Shown: positions 22,501 through 32,987 of the stretch, one piece after another
How the letters are laid out: each line of letters opens with the position of its first letter
How positions within the stretch are numbered: position 1 is the stretch's first letter
From: Cordylochernes scorpioides
Taxonomy: Eukaryota > Arthropoda > Arachnida > Pseudoscorpiones > Chernetidae
Direction: 5' to 3'
Assembly: GCA_030710605.1 (NCBI GenBank)
Contig: CP092876.1
Location: 89,075,988-89,139,987 of the forward strand
DNA: 64,000 nucleotides
Translations under genes and position numbers: made by a program
Notes under the pieces: generated by a model
What the model saw: the letters and a program-made list of their open reading frames with translations, nothing else
The model's database searches: none
Told to the model about the DNA's origin: nothing

Positions 22501-23400
22501 AAGTTCAATATAACGTCTAGAGATGCAGATTATTTCGTAGGACTTCAGATTGAACAATCAGAGGATAGATCGAAGATCTATATCCACCAATCTTCATACA
22601 TAAACAAGATTTTCGATAAATTCAACATGATTGATTGCAAACCCGCACCAGTACCCATGGACCCGAGTACAGTCCTAACTAAAGCTGATTGCCCAGACTT
22701 AGATAAAAATGGAAATTCACCAAAATTTCCTTACAGAGAAGCCGTAGGCTCACTAATGTTTGCCTCTTCTGTTTCTAGACCGGACATAGCTTTTGCAACA
22801 TCACAGTTAAGTAAATACCTTGACAACCCAGGACAGACACACTGGACAGCAATTAAAAATGTATTTCGCTACTTGAAAGCAACACCACAATTAGGAATAT
22901 TGTACGCTAGCCATCAAGAGTTAACAGGTTACTCAGATAGCGATTATGCTAGGGACATTGATTCAAGGAAAAGTACTACAGGTTACATCTTCATGTTAAA
23001 CCATGGTGCTGTTTCATGGTCAAGCCAAAAGCAATCGACAGTTGCCCTCTCGACAACAGAAAGTGAATATATTGCTGCCTGTGCTGCTACTAAAGAAATA
23101 ATCTGGCTACGCAGACTTCTTAAGGATATCGGGATTAAGATGGACAGACCCACAGTACTCAACATGGATAATCAAGCAGCCATAAAGCTAGTGCAGAATC
23201 CCGAGTTCCATTAGAGAACGAAGCACATTGATGTACGATATCACTACATTCGTACTAAACAGGAAGATGGTGAGCTGATCACAAGATATGTCAGCACTCT
23301 TCAGCAGACGGCTGACCTCCTGATGAAACCTTTGGGACCGAAACACTTCAGGCGGCTCCTAGAAAACTTGAACGTTATAAATTTCAAGAGGGAGTGTTAG
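19541..23400 (+). pseudogene. copia gag-pol polyprotein, one frameshift and one stop
   Basis: The first ATG is at 19,541 (MTHLENQVRQF); nine bases upstream is only GTG. Domains in order: Gag; CCHC knuckle CHYCHKIGHWSREC (about 20,230); protease DSGAT (about 20,400); integrase zinc region ending CQGCQEGKAHR (about 20,925); integrase core with RTDNALEY and the Glu in GRVERDN; reverse transcriptase with FDVKAAFLYGDL and YVDDG (about 22,435); RNase H with SRKSTTGY and STTESEYIAA. A frameshift near 20,935 moves the rest of pol to another frame, and a TAG at 23,212-23,214 (in the codon before RTKHID) cuts the last 62 codons, which then stay open to the TAG at 23,398-23,400. QIG replaces the usual QNG before the integrase Glu. 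Two lesions in about 1,280 codons make it a recently lost gene, or a sequencing problem. Confidence 0.93.
23386..23394 (+). promoter_or_regulatory. Polypurine tract of copia 1
   Basis: AAGAGGGAG immediately before the TG of the 3' LTR; it would prime plus-strand DNA synthesis. It overlaps the last codons of pol. Confidence 0.85.
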
Positions 23401-23640
23401 AAATGTGAAATTTATAGAGTCGCTGTTTCATCCCAAGTCGACCTTCGGCACATGTACACTGCGGCGGCGCCACCTGATACCATGTGTGACGTCACTACCT
23501 AACCCTTTTTTTCCCTTCCTGCCTGCTGCTAGCTAATTACAACTTTCATTCTATCGCTCTTTTGATTTTCTCTAAACTTGTATAACCAATAAATCAATTG
23601 GCACTCTGCTTTAACGAGTCATTCGTTAATATTTCCAATA
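23395..23640 (+). repeat. 3' LTR of copia 1
   Basis: 246 bp, the partner of 19,220-19,462. Differences cluster around 23,478-23,535 and include a longer T/C run. Confidence 0.93.
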
Positions 23641-23970
23641 TCACCAATATTAAATCTATCCGGTGAAACTCTAACTCGATATAGGTTTAGGTTATATGTA
23701 TTCACTGAAATTAAGTACTTACAAAGTTCATTTTTGACTGAAAGCTATTTACTTAGCGACCCTCTATTTCCAGTAAAATGCTATATTGCACAACAGATGA
23801 TGCTCCATTCGTTTTTTTATATGGAAAACTATATCAAAATCTTCAGTGAGGAATATATATATATATATGACAAAGATGACAAAGATGACAAATATATATA
23901 TATAAGACAAAGATGACATATTGTATATATATACAATATGTCATCTTTGCAAAGAAAAAATAAATATAAA

Positions 23971-24152
23971 AATATCACATTACATCTTCGAGTCTCAGAA
24001 TATTAGTGAAGAAAGAGAGATGTTCTTCTCAAAAGCAAAAACGACAGCCAACTTACCTCAGTACAAAGTATTTTAACCAGCGCCATATCAAGTAGAATGG
24101 TTGCTCTGTCCCTGTATACAACCTTTACAAAACAGTGAGTAGGAACTTGGAT
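23971..24152 (+). repeat. 180-bp dispersed repeat, copy 1 (copy 2 at 25,685-25,860)
   Basis: Both copies share AGTCTCAGAATATTAG, CTCAAAAGCAAAAACGACAG, CCAACTTACCTCAGT and AACCAGCGCCATATCAAGT in one orientation, with about 90% identity by eye. No coding function is seen. Confidence 0.85.
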
Positions 24153-24479
24153 TTATCGTTTTATCTACTCCACTACATGATGGTGATTGATCATCGTGAG
24201 GATATCGTTGCAAGCCGGTAATGAGAGAGGAGAATCTATATTAGAATGGTGTTTTAATAAAGACTTTGTGTCTGTGTATTCAATGACATAGCTTCAACTC
24301 TATAATTGGCTAAGAATGTCAATTAAATATTACCAATTATTTTATTTCCAAAGCGCTATATCCCGCAAGGGATACTTGCGCCAAACAAGGAGAAGAGTTT
24401 ATTTACATAAGTTATTTACATTATTCAACGCATGAAAACATTAGAGATCCAGATTTTGTAGAAAGTTTAGAATGTATTT

Positions 24480-24910
24480 ACTAAATCAATTGAACTTTAA
24501 ATATAATTTTTATAGGAAATCAAATCGTTAAGTTCACAAACAACTAGTTCATTCTTCATTCTATAATCTTGAGATGCTGGGCAATCGATCAGTAGATGTT
24601 TTGAGGTTTGTTCCTCAATACCACAAAAGCAACTTGAATCCTCCACTTTTTTATTCTATTTAAAAAACTTTTGAAAATTCCGTGGTTTGTAACAAATTGA
24701 GTATTATAAAAATTTGGAAAAAAGTATTTAGGGATTTCTTGTCTATAATAAACCCAATAGTCTAAGTGAACAGGCTAATTTACATATTTTCTTCGTTCCG
24801 CCCACATTTCTGAAATAATCAACCTACTCGGATGGATCTTTGAAACGACTGAGAGTTTCGAGTCTGAAAGCTGTCAGCCAAAGTTTCAATCCCCATATTG
24901 TATAAATTAA
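24480..24910 (-). pseudogene. Non-LTR retrotransposon (LINE) C-terminal remnant
   Basis: On the minus strand a YGIETLADSF-like segment (about 24,880) is followed, with stops and frame changes, by CFCGIEEQTSKHLLIDC near 24,590-24,640. The pattern C-x-C-x8-H-x4-C matches the zinc-binding region that ends many Jockey/I-type LINE reverse transcriptases. No reverse transcriptase core is present and the ends are uncertain. Confidence 0.5.
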
Positions 24911-25124
24911 TCCGTTTTCAGATTAATTTGTATATTCGGGGTGTAAAAAAGATAAGTATGCGATACTAATATATTAAAAGTGTGTATTCACTACTACTAT
25001 TGCTAATAACAAACTTTTATTATAAAATAACATAGGTTCGACAAAGATTGGCTTGAGAAGAACCTGGACAAAGCACCGGGTCAGTTGTCTGGTAAAAGAA
25101 TGTCGAAGAATAAACTTTTTATAA

Positions 25125-25320
25125 TACAACATAATATAATGCGGCTTGTGATTGTAAAATGACATTTTAAAACTATTCTGCATGTGTTTCTTTTCAACGA
25201 AAAAACAAAATTTATTTTAAGGAGAAATAACGACTATTTCCAACCTTTGGGATGAGGTATGAAAGGATGAATTGTGAAGAGTAATGATAAACGGAAAAAA
25301 AATAAAAGTGTCCAGGAATG
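25125..25320 (+). repeat. Half copy of the tRNA-centred foldback repeat
   Basis: It matches 5,300-5,490 through AATGCGGCTTGTGATT, GGAGAAATAACGA and GTATGAAAGGATGAATTGTG, and stops at GTGTCCAGGAATGGGAA. The second arm is absent. Confidence 0.8.
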
Positions 25321-25426
25321 GGAAACTTTTATCTATATGACAACGGTGCTCTAGTAAGTTGTGCTCTTGTTCAATATCAATCCTCTAAACCGTTGAAAGT
25401 GATATATATAAAAATGTATATACAGT

Positions 25427-25490
25427 TAAACCTGTCTATAGCGCCCCCTGTAAATAGCGCCTCTCTATATATAGCGCCCGATTTTAAAAT
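25427..25490 (+). repeat. pogo/Tigger-like terminal sequence
   Basis: CAGTTAAACCTGTCTATAGC at 25,422 and onward is followed by repeated CTATAGCGCC or TATAGCGCCC phrases. This repeated-TIR style is typical of pogo/Tigger ends and resembles the 73-bp minisatellite unit. The other end was not found. Confidence 0.4.
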
Positions 25491-27109
25491 GTGGTGTTTT
25501 AAAGTGAATTCGAGATAGGAGTAGCAAGGACACATGCAGAAGTCCGCTGCAAGAACTTGTAAGGTGAGGGGGATACGAGGTTCATGAAGTAAGAGCAATG
25601 TGAACATGGCTAGGTATGGATACTGCTCGCTGTTAATCACTTTTAGGGGTTTATTTAAGGTGGGTTCCTTGAAAGAGTAAATATTAAAATATCTCATTAC
25701 ATCTTTGAGTCTCAGAATATTAGCGAAGAAGGAGAGACGTTATTCTCAAAAGCAAAAACGACAGCCAACTTACCTCAGTGCAAAGTATTTTAACCAGCGC
25801 CATATCAAGTCGAATGGTTGTCCCTATATAACTTCTACAAAGCAGCAAGTAGGAAAAATAACTTACGATTTATGAACTTCCGTAAGAGAGGGGATTGTGG
25901 CTAACACAGAGTGACTAAGCCTACTTTAGATACCTCTCTCCTATACATCCTCACTAGGCACCTTTATTGAATGATTCGTTAATTCTCTTTAATACTCTCT
26001 TTATATATAACCTTTATAAACTTTCGAGATACTTGTTTTGAAATTATTAAATTGAAATGTTGTGACTATTTGGCAGATTGTGAAGATTCTATTTGATCCC
26101 TTGTGGATCTCTCTCTCTCATGGAATAAATCCCGGTCTGAACTGACGAGGACAATTAGCCCGAAACCATGGTCTTCAGGTGGACGCTTACTAGTTTGCCA
26201 AAGCTGGTGTTGTGGCTTTGTCACCGACCCGAGGCAGATAATTTGCGGAGACGGTCAATGACGTCTAGTACTGATGTCTATTTGGACGGGAAAGGCGTCA
26301 TTTATTTTTTATAGTTTTAAGTTATTATAGTACCCAATCAATAAATATTTATGAGTAAAATTAATAATTCCTCCAGGGAAAATTATCTTTTCAAAAACAT
26401 TTTTATTTTTCTCTAGCTTTTGGGCACGGACGCCCTTCTATAGGAGAAAACCTGGTATAATGATACGCCAATAGAACTCGAGTTAAATATAATCGGATAC
26501 TATTTTACATATTTTTATGAAGTTCTATAGATATAAAAAAAATATTTTTTACATATTGACTTATATACAAATTGAGACAAAATATTTTTAAAATATATAT
26601 CTCTAATAAGAGGACAAACAAATAAATTAATATAGGCTACTAGAAAATAACTAAGGAAGCAAGGAATACATAGTTAGGCTGTAGTTATCATTATTAGGAG
26701 ATGTCAATCTGGTTCCCACCGCTGCTATTCAGAGGCATTGTGTTATGCATTCAAATGTTGTGGTAGTGTACAGTCAGTGGTGGGAACGGTGAGCTTAGAG
26801 TAATATGTAGAGGTGTGTTCCGGTCCAAATTCTTCACAGCGAAGAAATATAAAGAGATCTGGACATTTGAGGTGACAGTAACGGCTTAGAGAGATGTCTA
26901 GCATCATGTCGGCCCTCAGTTCTACTGACCATATTGTCGAGAAGTCAAAAATATATAGTCAGGAATGCGAAAACGGATGGTCAATGTCTTTGGAGGAGTT
27001 TCAGCAAAGACACCAGGAAGTGTCACGCTGTTAACTCGACTAATTTTCTCCTTCTTCTCTCTATTTCATACTTTGATTAAGTAATGAATAAAGGTTGACA
27101 GGTTTATAT

Positions 27110-27290
27110 TGTCACTGAATAATTATTTTAAATATTCTGTGGTATATCATCATTAATATTTGCATAGTCATCACCCCTTACCATTCTTGTATATTATTAC
27201 TTGTAAATAATTTTTTAGAAATCGTTTGCATTTTATAAATAAATTATTTTTACTTAAACTTTTGTTATACTCGTTATCACTAGCGTGACA
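27110..27290 (+). repeat. 5' LTR of Gypsy 2
   Basis: 181 bp, TGTCACTGAATAATT to ACTAGCGTGACA. Very AT-rich; differs from the 3' LTR at about three sites. Confidence 0.95.
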
Positions 27291-27381
27291 ACTGGTGGAG
27301 AAGCTGGAATATTCCCTCGACGCCCAAGCCGTTAGAAGAAGCCGAAGACTACAAGGACTAGAACCTGAAGAAAACATCGCT

Positions 27382-28537
27382 ATGGTCAAGCAAGAGACAC
27401 AGACAAAAATGGGTGAGTACCACTTTCAACCTTTTAGAAACCCTTCTATTTTTACTGGGGAACGCAACCAGAATCCAGAAAAATGGTTGAAAGAATTCCA
27501 TCGCGTCGCTCGCTACAACTGCTGGGATGATTCAATGTGCCTCGCAAATGTTTATTTTTATCCTCCAAGGAACAGCGCACAGATGGTACGAAAATGTTGA
27601 AGAGAAAATTAATTCATGGGATATTTTTGTGAAAATGTTTTCTCAGAATTTCGGACATCATGTCACCCAAAAAGATCAGCTCGCAGAGAACCTCAAAACT
27701 CGAGCTCAGGGGAAGGAGGAGACCAGTGATTCCTACATTCAAGATGTTCTCCATCTGTGCAGAGAAGTGAATCCTGCTATGATGGAAAATGAAATAGTCG
27801 CACACTTGACGAAAGGAATATCGGAGGAGATATATCAGTCAATAATCATTTTAGACATCGCAACTATCGATGAGTTCATTAAATGGTGCCGAAAAATCGA
27901 GGCTTCAAATAAAAAACGTGTAAATAAACGTGTAGTATTCGACAGACTACCGAATGTTGCCGCCATCGATTCAGCAGACTCTGAATCAATGGAAGACTTA
28001 ATCCGACGCATCGTGCGTGAAGAAGTTCATCGCGCACTAAATCCGGAGTCAACTACCCCTGAACCATCTTCTCTGAAAGAAATTATCCGAGAAGAGATTG
28101 AAAAAAACGTAGCTGCAATTTCGAAGCCTATTCAAAGGCCCCCGCCACGACAGTCGTACCCCAACCAAACACGTACATTCAACCAGGTTCCACGACGTCA
28201 GTACCCTACCCAAACACCCATATATAACCAGAGGCCACCACAACGAAGAACGGATGAATGGAGGACGCATGACAACATCCCAATATGTTTTAATTGCGGC
28301 CGCCCAGGCCATGTTAAGCGATATTGTAGAGAACGACGACAATGGACGCAGAGACCCGAAGGACATGCACCAAGCACTCAAGAACCTCAAATGGGTAGCC
28401 ACCAAGCCATAAGAAGCCAAATCTACCGCAGACAATCGCCGTATCCAAACAGAGGAAGATCCCCAAGACGACAGTCCATTTCCCCAGGCCGCCATACAAG
28501 CCAATCCCCACGCCGCTACAATCTAGAAAAAAACTAA
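27382..28537 (+). pseudogene. Gypsy Gag with one frameshift
   Basis: The structural protein would package the element's RNA. The first in-frame ATG is at 27,382 (MVKQETQTKMGEYHF); the same frame is open upstream to the LTR and includes RRSRRLQGLEPEE, so a lost upstream start is possible. Gag core text (NPEKWLKEFHRVARYNCW, then GTAHRWYENVEEKI) is split by a frameshift near 27,552-27,560, in a T-rich run. A CCHC knuckle CFNCGRPGHVKRYC lies near 28,290. The C-terminus is rich in Arg, Pro, Gln and Tyr. It ends at 28,535-28,537. Confidence 0.9.
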
Positions 28538-28572
28538 GCGTCGCGTCTTCTTTCGAGGGGGAAGCCGCGGGT

Positions 28573-29211
28573 GTGAAAAACCCTCCATCGTCGACAGCCG
28601 CTAAATTACAACAAAATTATGTCGAAATCATCATTGATGACATTGCATTTTCAGCTCTGGTCGATTCAGGTTCCTCTTTTTCAGTTATCTCTGATAGATT
28701 GAGACGACAAATAAAAAAGACCATGTTCAAGGATAGCGGAATGACTCTGAAAGTTGCTGATGGCAAGAATGTAACATCGATCGGCCGATGCACAATCAAC
28801 TTGAGCATCAATGGATTGGAACAGACGCTTGAGTTTATCGTCCTCCCTAATAGTAACCCAAGTATTATCCTCGGATGGGATTTCCTAGAGGCATCAAATG
28901 CCGTGATTGATTGTGGACGCGCCGAAATCAGATTGGAAGAGGCCAAAGATGTACTAAATTCACCAGCTTCCATGGGAAAGGTTGTGGCTAGCAGAAGCGT
29001 CGTAATCCCAGCCGAATCTACCAAACTAATAAATGTTATGAGTGAAGAGCTTAATGGGCAAAATCAGGTACTTTTTGAACCTTCGAAAAAGGTATTGATA
29101 GGAAAAGGGTTAACACTTCCCTGTGCATTATTAAGGCTTTCCCATAATAAAGGAAAACTTTGGATCGTAAATTCTAGCACCACAGCTCAAATAGTCCCTA
29201 AGGGAATGTGA
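28573..29211 (+). pseudogene. Gypsy protease part of pol, ended by TGA
   Basis: A retropepsin-type aspartic protease: ALVDSGSSFSVIS carries the active-site DSG, and SIILGWDFLEAS is the conserved downstream strand (about 28,860-28,895). The track-like start at 28,573 is not an ATG-defined family start; expression from gag by frameshift is usual for these elements. A TGA at 29,209-29,211 interrupts the frame, and the same frame continues at once into the reverse transcriptase linker, so it is probably a nonsense mutation in one pol frame. Confidence 0.88.
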
Positions 29212-30081
29212 CTGGGAAAAATTCAAAGGGTTGAAGAAAATAACTTGACGGCTATTTCAGAATGTTCTGAATTTAATAAGGAGGTGAAAAATGCGAATCA
29301 TGCCAGTAATGCTGATAAAAGTGACTTTAAATTTTTACAAAATTTAATTAGTCATGATTTATCAGAAGAGCAGCAGTCTCAAATCTTATCAATTTTGAAA
29401 CGATATGAAAAAATATTTGATAAAAATAATGAACCTGTAAAGCAAACTTCAGTAACCAAACATAAAATTGAAACTGGAAACCATCAGCCTATTAAGCATA
29501 GACCATATCGAGTCTCCCCTACAGAACGCCAAGCAATCCAAACGGAAGTGGACAAAATGCTAGACGCCGGGATTATACGTCATTCAGAAAGTCCATGGTC
29601 ATCGCCGGTTATTTTACTGAAGAAGAAGGATGGTAACTGGCGTTTCTGTGTGGATTACAGACGACTAAACAAAGTTACTAAAAAAGACGTTTACCCACTA
29701 CCCCGAATCGATGATACACTTGACTCCCTGAAAGGAGGCAAATTTTATTCATCAATGGACCTTCGTTCAGGATATTGGCAAATAGAAGTCGACGAAGCAG
29801 ATAGAGAAAAACTGCCTTTATTACCCCTGACGGACTCTACGAATTCCAAGTCATGCCCTTTGGCCTGTGCAATGCCCCTGCAACATTCGAGCGCATGATG
29901 GACAAGATATTGAAAGGCCTGAAATGGACGATGGCCCTCTGTTATTTAGACGACATCGTGGTGTAATTCCAAATCGTTCAATGAACATTTACACCGGCTT
30001 GAAATCCTACTACAATGTCTTAACAAAGCCGAGCTGCGCCTCAACCCAAAAAAGTGTCTTTTCGGAACCAAACGAATCAGA
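29212..30081 (+). pseudogene. Gypsy reverse transcriptase, frameshifted
   Basis: The frame after the TGA at 29,211 gives the reverse transcriptase fingers and palm: IIRHSESPWSSPVILLKKKD, WRFCVDYRRLNKVT and YPLPRIDDTLD, then FYSSMDLRSGYWQI, which has the first catalytic Asp. A frameshift near 29,805 moves the text to VMPFGLCNAPATFERMMD and the catalytic YLDDIVV (about 29,945). A stop and another shift near 29,965 follow before GHLVDSKGIYPDPEKI. Catalytic residues are intact; only the frame is broken. Confidence 0.92.
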
Positions 30082-30918
30082 GTGTTTGGACACCTCGTCG
30101 ATAGTAAAGGTATTTATCCCGATCCAGAAAAGATTGAAGCTATCGCCAAGTTTCCAACCCCAAAATCTATAACAGATGTGAGAAGCTTCATTGGCCTATG
30201 TTCCTATTATCGTAGATTTATCGAAAATTTTGCTGAGAAAGCCGCTCCTTTACATGAAGTCCTCAAAAAATATAATAAATTCACGTGGAACTCTGACCAA
30301 CAGGATGCTTTTGATTCCTTGAAAAAAGCATTGATGTCTGAACCTGTTCTTGCCTATTTCGAAGAACAACTACCAACCGAGCTTCATACTGACGCCAGCG
30401 GTTATGGAATTGGAGCTGTCCTCGTACAGATCAACGATGGGAAAGAGCGGCCAGTTGGTTATGCTTCAAGAACTTTATCTAAGGCGGAGAAGAATTACTC
30501 AACAACGGAAAGAGAATGCTTGGCCGCAATATGGGCCATCAACAAATTTCGACCGTACCTTTTTGGCCGTGAGTTTGTCATCGTCACTGACCACCACGCT
30601 CTTTGCTGGTTATCTAACCTGAAGGACCCGACAGGAAGACTAGCAAGATGGGCTTTAAAACTCCAAGAATACAATGTAACGGTTGTTTATAAAAGTGGAC
30701 GCAAACACCAAGATGCCGACTGTCTTTCTCGAAATCCTCTCCAACTTGAATCGGAAGAAGCATACAATGATGAGGATGATGATATACCCTCATTAACTGC
30801 TCTGACGTGCTTCGAGACTGAACAAAGAAAAGACCCTAAAATTAATAAATTGATAGATGAAACAGAAAGATTTGGTGCCGAATCAAAAGGATATGAAATG
30901 TTAAAAGGAACCTTATAA
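30082..30918 (+). pseudogene. Gypsy reverse transcriptase thumb and RNase H
   Basis: It continues pol with FGHLVDSKGIYPDPEKIEAI, the connection SFIGLCSYYRRFIENF, and RNase H (LHTDASGYGIGAVL, the TERECLAAIWAI helix, then VTDHHALCWLSN and KHQDADCLSRNP). The frame runs 278 residues before a shift near 30,915 leads into integrase. RNase H would remove RNA from the RNA-DNA hybrid. Confidence 0.92.
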
Positions 30919-32065
30919 AAAAGAATTTCGACCAACTGAGAAACCAACACCTTTTAGTTATTCCCAAGCACTTACGCTTAGAACTATTGAAAAGTATACA
31001 CGACGCTCCCACAGCAGGTCACCTTGGATTTTCGAAGACATATGAGAGAGTTAAAAACAAATATTTCTGGCCAGGACTTCTCCAGACATACGGAAGTATG
31101 TCGCTCATTGTAAAGAGTGCCAAAGAAAGAAACAATCAACTCAAAAGCCACCCGGACTACTTAAAGCCATACCTCCTGCAACCTCCCCTTTTCAGAGAGT
31201 TGGAATGGACCTCCTTGGAAGATTTCCCAAGTCTGATACTGGTTATAAATGGATCATAGTCTGTACTGACTATCTTACTCGATTTGCCGTTACTAAAGCC
31301 TTACCCACAGGGGAAGCAAAAGAAGCAGCCAAGTTCTTAATGGAAGATGTTGTTCTAAAGCACGGAGCCCCCAGACCTATCATCAAGGACCGAGGACGAG
31401 TATTCCAATCCAAGTTGATTGCGGAACTCACCAATCAATGCTCGTCGATACATCGGTTCACGACAGCGTATCATCCCCAGACGAATGGACTGACAGAGAG
31501 GTTAAACAAAACCTTAGCCAAAATGATCGCTATGTATGTAAGTGTTGAACAGAAGGACTGGGACGTAATCCTGCCCTACGTCACGTTCGCCTACAACACG
31601 GCAAAACAAGATACGACAGGTTTTACCCCTTTTAAATTGATTCATGGACGCGAAGCCGAAACAACTGTAGACACTCTTTTCCCAAATCCGCATGAAGATC
31701 TCCAAGAGGATTACAGTCAGAAGATTGCCTCGCGAGTCGAAGAAACTAGGCAGCTAGCAAGATTAGAAACCTTGAAAGCTCAAGAAAAGGACAAGGCCAG
31801 ATATGACTCAAAGCACGAGGCAATGGATTACAACGTCGGTGACCTGGTATGGATTTTCATCCCGATAAGAAAGGTGGGACTCTCAGAAAAACTGATGAAA
31901 AGGTACTTCGGGCCATACAGGGTTACTCGGAAACTCTCTGACGTGACCTTCGAAATTGAACCTGTGGACCAACCAACCAGGAGACGCAAAACAAGAGACC
32001 TGGTCCATGTACTGAGAATGAAACCCTACCATGACCCTGAGAACCAAGCTGATCTGTTCAAGTGA
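30919..32065 (+). pseudogene. Gypsy integrase, one frameshift
   Basis: The N-terminal zinc module has HDAPTAGHLGFSKT with its Cys pair about 25-40 residues on; a frameshift near 31,095-31,115 lies between the His pair and the Cys pair. The core frame from about 31,115 has MDLLGRFPKSDTGYKW, the second Asp in IKDRGRVFQS, and Glu in TNGLTERLNKT. The C-terminal part has YNVGDLVWIF and GLSEKLMKRYFGPYRV. It stops at 32,063-32,065. It would join the element's DNA to the chromosome. Confidence 0.92.
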
Positions 32066-32104
32066 TAATTACAGCGGGACGCTGTTCATCTAGGAAGGGG
32101 GCAA

Positions 32105-32285
32105 TGTCACTGAATAATTATTTTAAATATTCTGTGGTATATCATCATTAATATTTGCATAGTCATCACCCCTTACCATTCTTGTATATTATTACTTGTA
32201 AATAAATTTTTAGAAATAGTTTGCATTTTATAAATAAATTATTTTTACTTAAACTTTTGTTATACTCGTTATCACTACCGTGACA
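32105..32285 (+). repeat. 3' LTR of Gypsy 2
   Basis: 181 bp; ends CTACCGTGACA, followed by the ATAT target duplication. Confidence 0.95.
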
Positions 32286-32694
32286 ATATTACTGTAGGAT
32301 ATATATGCAAATACATATCATCATTTATAAATCTATTCAGAATTAAATTACAAATCTCTTTATAAATATTTCTTTAATGCATTAACTCGATAAAGAGGAT
32401 TTATTTCAAAAGCCTACAATTAAAAAGTGATCAAGATGGCTTTTTGCTCTAGCGTGTACTTATTTGTTTATAAAACAAAGTTCGAAATCGACGCGTTACT
32501 CAAATAATTAAAGTTCTTGAGTTAGTTTTAAAAATGCGTATTCGTGAAAAATAAAGCATATATTTTTTTAGATTATAGAAGAACGTGCCTTTTTTTATTG
32601 ATAAGAATGATGATGGGTCTATATGTCTCCCTCCATGGTGGATTAAAAAATCTTCTGTCGTCGGTTGGCTATCCAGTGGCACCAATAGTGGGGG
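32286..32694. other. Spacer between Gypsy 2 and copia 2; no gene
   Basis: AT-rich sequence with two short open frames that have no recognisable motif. Confidence 0.5.
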
Positions 32695-32918
32695 TGTTGG
32701 AGAGTAACTTCGCACATCAGCTGTTGCCTAGCAACGACACCATCCTACCAGACATCACGTGACCTGGCGCCACACTGTCTATACCTGTAGTTTAAGTTTT
32801 GGTTTTCTTCCTGCTACTGCGCTTGCCTTTTGTGACTCTTTTTGTTCCTTGTCATCTTAATATAATATTATTGTTAATTAAACAATACTTTTGAGATCCA
32901 GCCTCTGATTATCTTACA
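32695..32918 (+). repeat. 5' LTR of copia 2
   Basis: 224 bp, TGTTGGAGAGTAAC to TTATCTTACA. Includes an AT-rich segment near 32,860-32,890. Confidence 0.94.
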
Positions 32919-32987
32919 TGGCAGCAGAGCTTGGTTGGTATCAAATATTTTTGTTTATCTAAGCTGAAATTCGTTTGCTTGCTCAAT

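Larger units (their letters stand above)
19220..23640 (+). mobile_element. copia-type LTR retrotransposon 1
   Basis: 4,421 bp with direct LTRs at 19,220-19,462 and 23,395-23,640. Right after the 5' LTR comes GGTTATGGGTCC, like the half-tRNA-iMet primer site of Drosophila copia. AAGAGGGAG directly before the 3' LTR is the polypurine tract. Gag, protease, integrase, reverse transcriptase and RNase H follow in copia order. The LTRs differ at roughly 5-6% of positions by eye. I found no convincing target-site duplication: the left flank ends AATAC and the right flank begins TCACC. Confidence 0.95.
23641..27109. other. Gene-free stretch with several repeats
   Basis: No intact gene is visible. It holds AT-rich palindromic microsatellite text near 23,855-23,955, two direct copies of a 180-bp repeat, a LINE remnant, half of the tRNA-centred repeat, a pogo-like terminal phrase, and a 13-bp inverted pair (GTTCCCACCGCTG near 26,712 and its near-complement near 26,778). 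Bases 26,200-26,290 contain a copy of the GGCTTTGTCACCGACCCGAGG repeat. Confidence 0.5.
27110..32285 (+). mobile_element. Gypsy LTR retrotransposon 2 with ATAT duplication
   Basis: 5,176 bp bounded by 181-bp LTRs (27,110-27,290 and 32,105-32,285) and by a 4-bp duplication ATAT (27,106-27,109 and 32,286-32,289). A primer-site candidate TGGTGGAGAAGC starts at 27,293. A polypurine tract AGGAAGGGGGC lies just before the 3' LTR. Gag, protease, reverse transcriptase, RNase H and integrase follow in Gypsy order. The LTRs differ at only about three positions, so insertion seems recent, yet the genes contain one stop and several frameshifts. Confidence 0.96.
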
